Source: Russula earlei
Taxonomy: Eukaryota; Basidiomycota; Agaricomycetes; Russulales; Russulaceae
Length of the DNA stretch: 24,262 bases
Direction: 5' to 3'
NCBI GenBank assembly: GCA_025769875.1
Contig: JAGFNK010000719.1
Location: 1-24,262, forward strand
The notes under the pieces are model-generated. The model did no database searches and was not told where the DNA came from. It was given only the letters and a program-made list of their open reading frames with translations. The position numbers and the translations under genes were made by a program. This document shows positions 9,455 through 19,450 of this stretch, one piece after another (the first letter of the stretch is position 1; each line of letters opens with the position of its first letter).

Positions 9455-9950
9455 TGTCACCAACTGGGGGTGGTGTCGCTGACAAATCGGTTCACGTGCA
9501 AGGTGAGCGCAGCAAGTCGAGCAGGACACTTAAGTCTCTGTAGATTTCAAGGATCTCAGAGATGATATTGCCAGAGCAAATATGTTCCACGGAGAGGGGA
9601 GGTTATGAATAAGTCTTCACATTAGGAAGACTTATGATTGAAGAAGATTTTGAATGATTTGCTTGATTGCTTGCAAGCCTACAAGTTCCAAAGCAGGAAT
9701 CCAGTGATATTCACAGAAGAACAAGCTTAGGGCTTGTTCTCGTCAAATGGCAGTCTTTATATACATGTGAAGTACTATATCAAATAGTATTTGTGAGGCA
9801 GAGGTGAGGCGATCATACTGGAACATGCGGGAAGCATCTGGTACACACAAGACTTGTTAAGAGAGTCATAGGACACATGGGAAACTCAAGACATGTCCAG
9901 GTAGGCTTATCCAGTTGCCGGTCCGATGTGATTTACCGGTTCTTGTGACA
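9455..9950 (-). repeat. Element A 5' LTR (right copy)
   Basis: 496 bp with TGTCAC...GTGACA tips. It carries the promoter for the minus-strand transcript: TATATAAA at 9763-9756 and, downstream, a hairpin at 9718-9740 with arms AGAACAAGC and GCTTGTTCT around TTAGG. A GAGTCA (TGACTC on the coding strand) lies upstream at 9863-9868. Confidence 0.97.
9756..9763 (-). promoter_or_regulatory. TATA box of element A
   Basis: TATATAAA on the minus strand in U3. The predicted start lies near 9729, at the hairpin's second arm. Confidence 0.7.
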
Positions 9951-10140
9951 CGCAGATGCAGACGCAGATGCAGATGCAGACACAGATGCAGATGCAGATG
10001 CAGACACAGACACAGATGCAGACACAGATGCAGACGCAGATGCAGACACAGACACAGACACAGACACAGACACAGACACAGACACAGACACAGACACAGA
10101 CACAGACACAGACACAGACACAGACACAGACACAGATGCA
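9951..10140 (+). repeat. Right half of split hexanucleotide coding repeat
   Basis: The tract starts with the CGCAG target duplication. Mixed GATGCA/GACGCA/GACACA units are followed by about 15 perfect GACACA units (10045-10134). In the frame shared with the left half it encodes Asp-Ala and Asp-Thr alternation; other frames give Gln-Thr or Arg-His. Confidence 0.95.
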
Positions 10141-10548
10141 CCTGTGTACCTCTCAGCACAGCTCAGCATGACAGCCACTAAGGTCATGCAGCTCACCCAC
10201 ATGCTTGGGGATGTCCAGGAGCTTGTGATCTTGCATGGGCCAGCCTCAGGCCCCGCATGCAGCTTCAGTCTTGTGTGCGAGAACATTGAGCTATGCATGT
10301 AGGGGCACAAAGGTGCGAAGAGTTGCTTGCCTCCAGATGTGAAGGTGCGATTTACCATTGAGGAGGCAGGCTCACCTGCTAGCTCTGACACCTCGGACAT
10401 TTCCATATATGGTAGCTTACAAAGATGTGGTCATGTGAAAAATGTGGGCCAATACTGTACACCACTGGGAACTCGGCAGTTCACTACCATCTCAGTGATT
10501 TCATTTTTCCCTGTATCTGCTCAAACAACTCTATTCAAAACTTTGTAG
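9955..10548 (+). pseudogene. Right part of the Asp-repeat host locus
   Basis: After the repeat the same frame continues through APVYLSAQLSMTATKVMQLT and LGDVQELVILHGPASG to a TAG at 10300. It then stays in frame through PDVKVRFTIEEAGSPASSDT to a stop at 10548. The TAG could be a CAG to TAG mutation or lie at an intron. The last 100 bp overlap the inverted-repeat unit from 10450, so the real gene probably ended or was interrupted there. An acidic low-complexity segment followed by a mixed domain suggests a nuclear or regulatory protein, but I do not recognise it and claim no function. Confidence 0.4.
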
Positions 10549-11158
10549 TTATACTATTGAGTACCATTAATGTCATTCTAGCAAAGAAAAATTGCAGTCC
10601 ATTGAGTGGTTCTCAAGTAATGTTTTGGCCTGAGGGTCACGCCTACATCACGCCTGCATCACACTGCTGTCATGACAGAGGGCGGAGTTTGATTCCAGCT
10701 GGGTGATCACATCACCACAGTATGCTGACTCAGAGGCCTCTGAGGATCTGGGTACTCTCTCAATGCCATGTGCAGCCAACACAAGACCATATGTATGAGC
10801 AGCGGCTGATGACGTATTAGTAATAATCACTATCCCTCCTCATCGTCCCTTGCCTCATCAATAGGACCCTCACTGGCACAACCATTTGCACAGCTGCCTT
10901 TGCAACACTCTTACAGTACTGCACCATACAGTACTACTACACCATCATTCCAGATTCAATATTGGGACCAGATTCCACTCAATTAGATGCTTCTCCTGTT
11001 TTCCCTAGTCCTCACCTAATCGAATTGCCATTGTACATAACATTTCATCCTGGAAGGACTTTAATTCAGCATGGGTGTTACATGTATGTTACTTTCGTGA
11101 CATTTGTGACCGCTGAGATGGTAGTGAACTGCTGAGTTCCCAGTGGTGTACAGTATTG
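10450..11158. mobile_element. Inverted-repeat (MITE-like) unit
   Basis: 10450-10497 and the reverse complement of 11158-11111 match over 48 bp with two mismatches. The 709-bp interval has no convincing transposase. A minus open stretch (10648-10830) is too short to judge. The repeat tips read CAATACTG/CAGTATTG, so a TA target (CAATA^CTG...CAG^TATTG) as in Tc1/mariner is possible but not distinguishable from a longer inverted repeat. Confidence 0.55.
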
Positions 11159-11447
11159 AGAAAGTGTTTAACTGGTCCATTGGACTGAAAATGGACAGCA
11201 TACCCAACCAGACTGGACCAATCGCAACCAAACTGTAGCTGTGCCAGCTTGTGTGGCAGGAAATAGCTCTGACGCCTAGTTCACCCAGCAAATTTGCTTC
11301 AGCATCTGGCAAGGTTTTTTTCGCAGTGTAATATTTGCCCAGTCTGATTTGCATTTGCATCACAAAATAGCTATTTTGCATCTATTTCATGGCAAATTTG
11401 CGCTAGTTAGCCCAGATCAACAATTACATAATATGCTTTTGCACGCG
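11159..11447. other. Gap between the inverted-repeat unit and the hAT-1 stop
   Basis: No gene is seen. It contains imperfect inverted motifs (GGTCCATTGGACTG with CCAGTCTGG) and A/T-rich sequence. It is likely the 3' untranslated and terminal part of hAT-1, but no terminal inverted repeat could be assigned. Confidence 0.35.
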
Positions 11448-11659
11448 TTAAGACCATTGCCCCCAATCTTCATCTGCTGGTACGAAATCACCAGCCTCCT
11501 TATTCCCAACACTATTTCCTGAGCTTGAAGACTGCTGCATATTTTCACTGTGTGTTGTTGTGCCATTGGAGATGCTATCTGCCAAAATCTGGATATAATG
11601 AGAGATATCAAACTCAGCTGCAAGTAGGGCTGTGCACCATACCCATGTATGTACAGGTG

Positions 11660-12319
11660 TACGGGACCCATATTACAGGACCTGTACCCATCCTGTTCAC
11701 TGACCGCTGCAGAGTTTATATGGTACAGGTATGGGATGGGTATTACCCATTGAGAACTGTTAGTTGACAGCCATTTACAGCTGTCATATGGGTACTTTGT
11801 AGTCTAGATTTGGAATATATTTCTCTGGACCACATGTATCGCCAATGTCCCTCACTGATGAGATAAACAGCTTTCACTGTCCAGCATCCAACACTCAACA
11901 TCCAGCCATCTATTGCAAACAATTTGTATGCTTCTCTCTCTTAGTTGTATTGTTTTGTGAGTTCTCCTGAGTTTTAGGCTGGACATCCTGATCATCACTG
12001 GATTGTTTGTGGATCCTCAGGTGCTGTTTAAAATGACAGGTGGTTTTCCACTGTGACCGATGTTTCCTCTAAACCAACTATCGTCTCTTGACTCTCTTCT
12101 CCCACTTGATTGCTCCTGTCAAACAAAAAATGACTGTCAATATGATTGAGCTCCGCAAAATGCAATATGCCCAGGAGCTTGGGGCACACACCATGCTCCA
12201 GTGGATGCTTGTGTGGTGAAGTGCTTGAGCACAAGCACAGCTTCCCACCCCCCTTCAGCAGACATTGCTACCATCTCATGCACACTCAAAGTTCACACCC
12301 AAGATCTACCTGCCAGATG
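11660..12319. other. Left non-coding part of hAT-2
   Basis: Subterminal repeats (GTACAGG, GGGTATTACCC) lie up to about 11800. Beyond them no frame holds together, and no transposase N-terminus is recognisable. Confidence 0.5.
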
Positions 12320-12853
12320 TGTTAAGATCTGACTGATCTTGTTACCGACTCTTAGTGAAAGAGTTGCTTGATTTAGTTCAAGCACTAGACTTCAAGTCCT
12401 TTGATGTTATCTCAGGAAGAATAGATGTAAGAGAAGATGGGGGCCTCTTTCACTTAGAGTGATTGCTATTGTTTGTTTAGAGTGTTGACAAGATGATTGT
12501 TTCTTGTAAGAGAGTAAGTCAAGCATAAGGCTCAACTTCTTGGTACAACAGAGTATTTATACAATATCTTGACAATGGCTGATCCGATTTGTACGAAACT
12601 TGGGATGCATGTAGCTTAAGACCAGTAGTCTCCAAACATGTAAAGCACAATTTGAAAGTATCAGATATGACTCACGCGTGAGTCATCCTTTTCTAGTATC
12701 TGTCATCAAACGGTAAGTGGTGAGTAATCAATCAGTAAGCTGACCACTAAGTGAATCACTAAGCAATCACTAAGCAGGAGTAAGCACAGATGAGTAAGCA
12801 GAGATGAGTCACCAAAGCATAGGTAAGCAGACAAGAACACAAGAATCCTAACA
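12320..12853 (-). mobile_element. Solo LTR D in hAT-2
   Basis: 534 bp, TGTTA...TAACA ends, flanked by AGATG at 12315-12319 and 12854-12858. Minus orientation: TATAAATA near 12557-12550, then 34 nt later a GTTGAGCC/GCTTGACTT hairpin near 12510-12535. U3 (12570-12850) carries repeated GTAAGC/GAGTAAG motifs and several TGAGTCA sites. It has no coding capacity. Confidence 0.92.
12667..12686. promoter_or_regulatory. 20-bp perfect palindrome with two bZIP-type sites
   Basis: ATGACTCACGCGTGAGTCAT contains TGACTCA and TGAGTCA, the Gcn4/AP-1 recognition sequence, in U3 of LTR D upstream of its TATA box. Another TGAGTCA lies at 12805-12811. Confidence 0.6.
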
Positions 12854-12858
12854 AGATG

Positions 12859-13336
12859 TGAGACAGCAGCAGCATTAGCAGTAAGTTTGTTTGTTGGGGT
12901 CTGGGCGCTGACCCTGGGTTGACTTTTTTTTTTGCTTCCAGCAGCACTGCAGTGCTAGTGTGCCTCCATCAATGCTGAGTCCTAGCACTGCCCCCAAATG
13001 ACCACATTTGTACCACCCAAATTTCTTCAGGCATCACCATATTTTGTGGTTGTTCATCCATCACAAGCTCCATTGGTCACACTGGACATTCACATCTCAG
13101 TGGTAAATGCAGGCAGTCTGTAAGGCCAAGGATTTTACCATATTCATCATGGGTGCCTGGCAAATCCTCTATTCCAATGGGTCAGTTCACTGTCAGCCAC
13201 TTTGAATGATTGGATAGCTCAAACTCAAATGCTTACTTGATAGTTGTCTCACAAATGACAACTGCCCATGGTATCTTCAAGAGATCAAGCTGCATCCATC
13301 AAAGGATGATCCAGCCTCCATTCTGTCAAGACTCAC
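12859..13336. other. hAT-2 interior, no intact gene
   Basis: A T9 run lies near 12927, and short plus-strand open pieces (for example VHPSQAPLVTLDIHISVVN near 13050-13110) could be decayed transposase. Nothing recognisable. Confidence 0.3.
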
Positions 13337-13790
13337 TGTTGAACTATCCAGTTCAAGAGTGATGAATTAGCTCGAAGACGAGTCAATAGATGTCTAAGAC
13401 GGCATGGGCAAGAAGCAGTGTCCAGAGTAGTAACAAATACCAGAGAGGTACTGTTACTGTGAGAGTCGAGCAGTAATGCAGAGAGGAGGCCAGGATAGTC
13501 ACAAGGGGATGGTCCTTAAAGGAGTATCCCAGGGATGGAGAGTGCTGTAAACAAATGGACAGTCTGAGGACTGTCCACTACTTTATTGAGCACTTATATA
13601 CTACAAGAGAACGGCTAAATAGGGAACAAGTCATAACCTTGTTATCAAGCACAATAGAGTGATGAGTAAGGAGTCAGAGTGTGCTTACTGAGCATGCTCA
13701 GTCATGCTCAGTAAGCTGCTGAGTAAGAAGGCTTCTCTTGATGAGTAAGAGCCTTCACTGTCCACATGTTCACTGCTTTAGTACATGTGC
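13337..13790 (-). mobile_element. LTR-like block E in hAT-2
   Basis: Minus-strand TATATAAG (about 13600-13592) is followed 33 nt later by a GGACAGTC/GACTGTCC hairpin (13560-13580) and CCATTTG. The hairpin neighbourhood matches that of LTR F (21388-22072), so both belong to one family in opposite orientations. U3 shows the same GAGTAAG repeats and a GAGTCA as LTR D. The ends are uncertain: TGTTGAAC at 13337 is a plausible start, but no matching target duplication was found. Confidence 0.55.
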
Positions 13791-13799
13791 AAGCACCTG

Positions 13800-14330
13800 A
13801 TTCATTTTCTGTTAGTTTGTTTAGGGCCGGTCATTTGAGGACTTTGTAGTTTGGTTAGGGAATAGTGTTATCCTATAAGGCCCTTATATAGTTCTATTAG
13901 GTTCCTTAGAGTCAACCCTAATACTTCTATTAAGGTCCTTAGTATTGCATTATAGTTCGTTCTATAATTATTAGAGTTGGTCTAATAACGTGTTGTAGGG
14001 TCTTTGATACTGGGTTAGTGCCTATTGTAGAGCACCTGGAGTCGTTCTAAAGGGTCTCTAGGAAGGCCCTAATACTGTCCTTTATTGCTAGAATGGTTGC
14101 CTTTAAGTGGGGCTTGCTGTATGTCGATTGTGCCGAGAATTGCTCGCGCGACAATGCGCGCGCAATATTGTGGACACCTCTACTCACCCTTTTTGCTCGT
14201 GTGAACAGGGTGACACCATAGAGGCTGGGTTTCCTTCTATAAGGAAGGGTCCTTCAAGGGCCCTCTCTGGAAAATGGTTCATGACACATTCAACTCTGCA
14301 CAATGTTGTAAGGTGACTTGCTGGCTCAGA
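13800..14330. other. AT-rich stretch with a small CpG cluster
   Basis: Repeated CCTAATAC and TTAGGGTT-like words are followed by a local GCTCGCGCGACAATGCGCGC cluster near 14142. A 69-codon open stretch (14107-14316) is not recognisable. It may be a further small insertion in hAT-2. Confidence 0.3.
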
Positions 14331-14829
14331 TGTGGAACAGGCCAGACTGACAAAGTGCCACCCACCACAAGAATCCAGCCAGCAGTCGAACAACAGGCAT
14401 GCACATGTGCAACTCCCTCTCTCCTACCATCACAACACACATGCAAGCACACCACACCCTCCACCTCTTGCTTTCAATGCACACTCCCTCTCCTCTGCCT
14501 CCAATGATGTTACCACCAAACACCCAACACATGCGCCCAACACCCTCCTTTCTCCCACCACCACATCACACACAAACACCTCCACGCCCTCCACCTCTCA
14601 CCTCCGACGTACACACCCGCTCCTCCTCCAACACTACCATGCACCCACACACTCACCCACACCTGCACACCCACCCACCACTGCCTCATCAGTCAGGCAA
14701 AAGCCCCCAATGCTCGAGAGCTGACCAACCACCCCTGTTCAGCATTTTGGCCATGCCAACTAGTGCCCACTTGTTGCTAACACCTACCATACCCTTTCAA
14801 AGTTTAGTTTCATTTCACATGTCACCTCA

Positions 14830-15213
14830 ACAATGCAATCACATGCGTCCATACCCAATCCTCTCAGAATACATATACCCTTGTTTCCTCTCTGTTCTCT
14901 TCCATGCATGCTAAAGGCTCCTCAGCGTGAAATCCACAAACCCAGAATGCTGCATGGATGTGGGAAATCATTGAAGCTGTGCAAGCATCTGATGAATCAG
15001 ACTCACATCCATGGCCTCTTTGGAGAAAATATAACAAAGGCAGGTGTGAGGTGTGAGTTTGTTCACAGCTCACTGTCCTCTTCAGCTTCTGCAGTGGCTG
15101 TAGAGAGGGTTTTCTCTGGTGGCTGAGACACAATCTCTCTCTGTTGCGCTAGCTTGAAGGTGGAGACCATCAGGACCCGTATACTAGTTAAAAAGAAATT
15201 GCACTTGCAATGA
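14830..15213 (+). pseudogene. hAT-2 transposase C-terminus (dimerisation region)
   Basis: The plus strand encodes SSASAVAVERVFSGG, a TGA at 15124, then DTISLCCASLKVETIRT and a Lys/Leu-rich tail to a TGA at 15211. This is the conserved C-terminal hAT dimerisation motif. Related proteins have Arg at the TGA and at the two Cys positions, so CGA, CGT and CGC have become TGA, TGT and TGC. Upstream, 14833-15060 is open in the same frame but not clearly transposase. No other transposase domain is identifiable in hAT-2, so the rest of the gene is deleted or unrecognisably decayed. Confidence 0.8.
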
Positions 15214-16035
15214 GAGCATGTCACATCAGTAGTTTAGTTCCTAATATATAACCCGTTACCCATAATATGGCCGTTCAATCCCCCATACTGTCCCATTTGA
15301 GTTCACAGTAAGTTGATATATGGTATGGGGTCAGGACAGGTAGACCCATTTGGACCCATCAAATATATGGCTGTACCCATAATACAGTATGGTGAACAGC
15401 CCTAGCTGCAAGATCAAAGTAATGATGCTCAAATCCAGACAAGTCTGGAAAGCCATCATCCAGCCATTTCAGGGGATCTGCTTCTGGGTCAACATGTGCA
15501 GGGATCTCACTCTCATCACAACTATCATCATCACTCTGATCTCCATCCACAGCCACTTTATGAGTAGCATGTTGTGAAGTGATTGGGGATTGGTTAATTG
15601 TGGCTCATATGTCTCTCCAATCCATGGTAACAGGCTTCCATGGTCATTCCTGAGCAAGGTTGCTTGAACAAGCACATAGTTTGCTTTGTAGATGAAAGAT
15701 GTACCTCCCTGTCAAGCTGATTGAACCCTTGAATTATCAGCTGATCTGCTATTGTTGGTACCTTCTGTCATTTCTGTCTTGGACATTCAGCCAAGTTACA
15801 ACAGACATTGCACACTTGTTGACCATAGAGACAGGCATAGCAGAGAAGATCTTGACAGTGAGGGCCTTGCATAAATGAACATGGTGAACATCTTGCCTGT
15901 TGTGTTTGCAGCTTGAGGATCACATGCCACCAGCACATCAGAATCCTCATTATCTAACAGCCAGCTCCAATAATCATAAACACTTTCATTTCACCCACAT
16001 CTGTGATTGAATGGCTTGACACCAGCCAAATATGC

Positions 16036-16916
16036 TGTCATGGTAACAAGCCATGTCAGTTCTCAAGCCTGAAGTCAAGTTGATAGTAGAAGTGTGTTCA
16101 GGTGAACGGGCTGGTTCCTGTTGTAAAGAGTAAGGATCCCTGCAGCAGTTGAAGTGTTTTATGCTAAACAGGTTTGGCCAATAGACCCTTCCTAGTATGA
16201 CTTGGTCCATTGAGAAGCTAGGGTAAGTTTGTAGTGGGATAGACTAGGGCTGGTTCCACTAGCTATATGCATTCAAGTCCATAGTGACCTTGAACACTCA
16301 GAAAGAAGAAGACAGTATGTCTTGAAGGAGGAGAGCTCTTCTCAGTAGAGTGAAGAGAGACTCTTAGGGAGGAAGTGATAGAGAGAGAGTAGATGGTGGA
16401 TGGTGTGTGTGTGTGAAGAGTTGATGAAATGGAGAGGTGGATGTGGTTTGAAAATTAGGAGTGAAGTGGGTTGAAAGGCAAATATGTTGGACAAGAGTAG
16501 GTTGGATTCTACAAGAGACCAAGCTTAGGGCTTTGGTCACAAAGTACTGAGCTTATATATACAGGAGAAGCGCAGCAATAGCTGTGCTTTGACTGTGCTA
16601 CTAGTATAGTAGGAGTCATAATAGGTAAGAGTCATAGGAATGAGGCCACAAATGAGTCAGAACCAAGTGACTGTGCTGCACAGTAGGTGCGCAGCATTGC
16701 AGAGTTGAAACTAAGAAGTAAGCATAAAAGGAAAGAGAACCAAACAAAGGGAAAGTAACAGCAATCCAGTGTTACATGGACATGTATGGATCACATGATA
16801 ACACAGAAGGGATCACAAGATGTAAGAGATCACAAGACCAGTAAGTAAAGGGATGTACAAAGCAAGCAGTCCATAGCAAAGGTGAGAAGTAAACATAAAA
16901 GGAAAATGTTGTAACA
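16036..16916 (-). mobile_element. Solo LTR C in hAT-1
   Basis: 881 bp, TGTCATGG...TTGTAACA, flanked by TATGC at 16031-16035 and 16917-16921. Minus orientation: TATATATAAG (16561-16552) is followed 34 nt later by the second arm of a GACCAAGC/GCTTTGGTC hairpin (16517-16538) around TTAGG. U3 holds three GAGTCA sites (16613, 16629, 16654). It splits hAT-1 after the codons for QFRAY. Its first 150 bp match 24114-24262. Confidence 0.95.
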
Positions 16917-19261
16917 TATGCCCTGAACTGAGCCTTCAGGGCATGCAGGGCCTCATATGGCTTCCACTTTGCAAGGTGAGGATTGATGTCTTCCATGACA
17001 CTTCTTGCCTCTTCCACAGAATGACCTGCACAATATTCATCACCATACTCATTCTGCAGAAGCTTTAGTAAGATAAGCCCAATTCCATCAATAATCTTGG
17101 GCATTGATCTGATAGTAGGCTTCCCTTTCTCTCTTGTAATTGTCACAGAGGGAATTGTAAGAGGGTTTGGGTTGGTGAGGATTGGTGCAGCCTGGTTTTC
17201 TAGTCCATAGATAAATACAATAAGTTGATACCCAAATACAAGATCACATGGAAATACTACCAGGGTCAAGTACAAATGCAGTCAGGTAGACATTTGATGC
17301 CTGCTCATTTCCTATAAGCTGTGCAAACCAGGAATTTGCTATTGCACAAATCTTCTCCTTGAGTTCAATAGCATACTTCAACTTTTCTTTCAGACTATCA
17401 TCCTTGGTCAGGAGATCTTGAAGATGAGCCACAATTGCAAGCCAGTAGGTGTACATGTCTGCAGGATTGGTGTCCTTGGCTTCCAGACACTGGATTGCAC
17501 AAGCAAATGGCATCAGAACAGCCCCAAGCTGCTTCAAATCCCTCTGAAAGGCAAAAACATCCTCATTGTTGTCAAACAAGGTGTGAAGCATCTAGTTAAG
17601 ACAATTTAAATATATGTGGCCTGATCTCAGATTGATGAGTTGGATTACTGCATTATCAATACCAAGGCCTGGGTTACGAATGATCTTCATGAACACTGGT
17701 ATTCCCTGCACAACTGAGTCAAGTGACCAATAATAGATGGTCCCAAATCTTGTTTCTCCAACTGATTGGAGGCCACATTGTATATGTAGATCTTTACAAG
17801 CAACATCAAACCAGTCAAGTGTATAGGTTGAAAGGCCCATGAAAACCAAAAGGTCTCACAATTGAGAAACCACCTGGACAAGATAACTTAACCTATTCAT
17901 TCAGGGATCCAGGAATCCAGGATGGAAGATACCAGTTGAAATTCAGGCAGATTGAACATGTCCTTACAGGTGTTGTGCAAGTTGTGACATGCATCTGCCA
18001 AATTCAGTACTTGTGGTGTGATCACCACAAATAGTCAATGGCCCTTGTTGGTATTCCCAGTACCATTGGATGACACACAGCAGAAATGGTAGATCCCTAT
18101 CTCTGTCACCCACTTTGTGATGTGTCACAGCCTCTGTTCATGTCATTATCAAATAAGAACTCACCTTGTACAGAAGGTCACAGATGTATTCTATCATTTG
18201 ACTAGTCTGTCAACATCATCAAGCTCCATACAGAATGACTGGTGATTGGTGGTGGTGACATGCATGGAAAAAAACTTCTTCTTCCCAAGTTTACCTCTAT
18301 CAAAAGTGAGTGTCATATCTCTGCATTTCTTGAGATAGTTGATAACAGTCAGTTGGGTAGTGGCAGCATAAGACAGAACCAGGCTGTCCTTGAATGTGGT
18401 GTGGCTTGGAGGTATGTAATTCCCATTGAAGACATTCATCAAATTCTTGAATTTTTGGTGCTGGATGATGTGTGGAGGAATTCCACAACACACAATAAAC
18501 TCAATCAAGGCTTTATTTGCCTTTTCCTCAAGTGCCTTCCTCCCTTTGGTGTGGCACTTGCTAAATGACAAATTAGAGCTCCCAGCACAAATTGGGGTGA
18601 GCTTTGTTTGCCCAGAAGACTCTAGAAACTTGCTCAGGTGGCAAACAAGTGGCCCAGTCCTTGAACACTTCAAGGGTGGTGCTTCCATACCAGCACCGCT
18701 CAGGTCCTCATGTGTGTGCTTCTTTTCTATCCCCATCTTCTTGTCCAATTGGTTGAGGAGACTGGGTTGTTTCCTTGCAAGTTCTTCTACAGCAGCTCAC
18801 ACCAAGGCTCCTCCCTCCATCTTGGCCAGATATCCACAGTGCATGGCATGTTTTAGGATTCACATTTTATTGCATGGACAGCCCCAGGTTGTTCAACATC
18901 CCTTGCTTGCAATACACTGAGCCATTTTCTTCTGTGGATCAGTCATGGCATGGCATGGCCTTGGAATCCTAAGGAGCAGTGGGAATATCTTTTTCCCTCC
19001 TTTGCATCCATTGTCAGACTCATCATTGGTAATGTAATCAGAGTCCTCTGTATCATGGAGGGCTTTGGTATCAGGCTTCTTGTGATCTTTGCAAACAGAT
19101 TTGTGAAAGCTTGCCACAGCGGATCCATTGAGGGCGGTCTGACAACCTCATTGAGCCAGATCTTTCAATTTTGCAAACACATTCTTAGGCGGTGCTGTCC
19201 TTGATGGTCCAGGTGTGTCATCAACTTGGATGTCTGGGAGCTGTGGAATTGGTGGTCTCAT

Positions 19262-19450
19262 ATTGAAATCCAATCACCAAAGGGAAAGCTCACCTTCCCA
19301 CCATACTTCAAGATACACTTTTCTGCAGAATTGATTGAACTCTTGAGCCATGACAGTAATATGGTAGATCCTGGAAGCTTTGTCACCCAGTACTTGTGTA
19401 CTGATGCCAATTCTTTGATCCCCTTTCCTTGTTGGGTGATATAGAAGATC
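19262..19450 (-). other. hAT-1 5' flank up to element B
   Basis: Protein-like minus stretches (CRKVYLEVWWEGELSLW in the hAT-1 frame, then a TGA) lie upstream of the chosen ATG, so the true gene may begin further right and be cut by element B. Confidence 0.35.

Larger units (their letters stand above)
2540..9950 (-). mobile_element. Element A: full-length Ty3/Gypsy chromovirus, inactive
   Basis: This is a 7,411-bp LTR retrotransposon read on the minus strand. Two 496-bp LTRs, each bounded by TGTCAC...GTGACA, flank an internal region with gag, pol (protease, reverse transcriptase, RNase H, integrase, chromodomain) and a downstream accessory ORF. CGCAG is duplicated at 2535-2539 and 9951-9955. 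Domain order and the C-terminal chromodomain place it among fungal chromoviruses. By hand alignment the LTRs differ at about 37 positions plus two 1-bp gaps, nearly all transitions, so this is not a recent insertion. Fourteen in-frame TGA codons, at least two frameshifts and lost catalytic residues in RNase H and integrase make it non-autonomous. Confidence 0.97.
11625..15404 (+). mobile_element. hAT-2 element inserted in the hAT-1 coding region
   Basis: The left end reads TAGGGCTGTGCACCATACCC and the right end, in reverse complement, TAGGGCTGTTCACCATACTG. An 8-bp duplication GCTGCAAG flanks it (11617-11624 and 15405-15412), the length typical of hAT. Subterminal GGGTA/TACCC motifs cluster at both ends. 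It contains two LTR-derived insertions and the remnant 3' end of a transposase gene. 3,780 bp in total, about 2.7 kb without the insertions. Confidence 0.95.
11448..19261 (-). pseudogene. hAT-1 transposase gene, split by two insertions
   Basis: Read from ATG at 19261. A BED-type finger region (about 18930-18820) has CIASKGC, TTWGCPCNKM and HAMHC. ALIEFIVCCGIPPHIIQHQK (about 18510) is the usual fungal hAT segment. SSNGTGNT (about 18070) and NLADACHNLHNTCKDM follow, with the first catalytic Asp replaced by Asn. Then come RFGTIYYWSLDSVV, FAFQRDLKQLGAVLMPFA, and a C-terminal AMSVVTWLN and WLDDGFPDLSG. Introns with GT...AG ends: 18113-18164 (52 bp), 17201-17260 (60 bp), 15866-15930 (65 bp), and probably one more near 15700. 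A solo LTR (16036-16916) and hAT-2 (11625-15404) interrupt it. Removing each with one target duplication restores the frame. The C-terminus resumes at 11616 and ends ADEDWGQWS at 11448. Four TGA codons (near 19146, 18893, 18857 and 18793) and small indels add to the decay. The transposase normally cuts and pastes its own element in the nucleus. Confidence 0.85.

Noticed and set aside
9866..10406. Long open frames over the hexanucleotide tract encoding Cys-Leu, Ser-Val, Arg-His or Gln-Thr repeats
   Set aside because: A stop-free hexamer repeat opens all six frames. Only the plus Asp-Ala/Asp-Thr frame connects with protein-like sequence on both sides of element A.
10600..10720. tRNA-like or SINE promoter (GTTTGATTCC resembling a B box)
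   Set aside because: Only a partial B-box match, no A box at suitable spacing and no cloverleaf. A duplicated 11-mer nearby explains the apparent structure.
12700..12850. CRISPR-like array from the repeated GTAAGC/GAGTAAG words
   Set aside because: Units are 6-7 bp with irregular spacing, inside a eukaryotic LTR with clear TSDs.
13390..13663. Short LTR with TSD ATAGA (TGTCTAAG...AAGCACA)
   Set aside because: It would leave only about 60 bp of U3 and exclude the GAGTAAG repeats that U3 of LTR D contains. A 5-bp match is easily chance.
14332..14914. Pro/Thr/His-rich plus-strand ORFs of 130 and 171 codons in hAT-2
   Set aside because: They arise from a C/A-rich stretch (CACCC, CCACC repeats) in which stops are rare. 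The two frames overlap and neither shows a domain.
15986..16210. 74-codon minus ORF in solo LTR C
   Set aside because: It lies wholly in LTR sequence, has no domain, and the second LTR C copy at the right edge does not appear to keep it.
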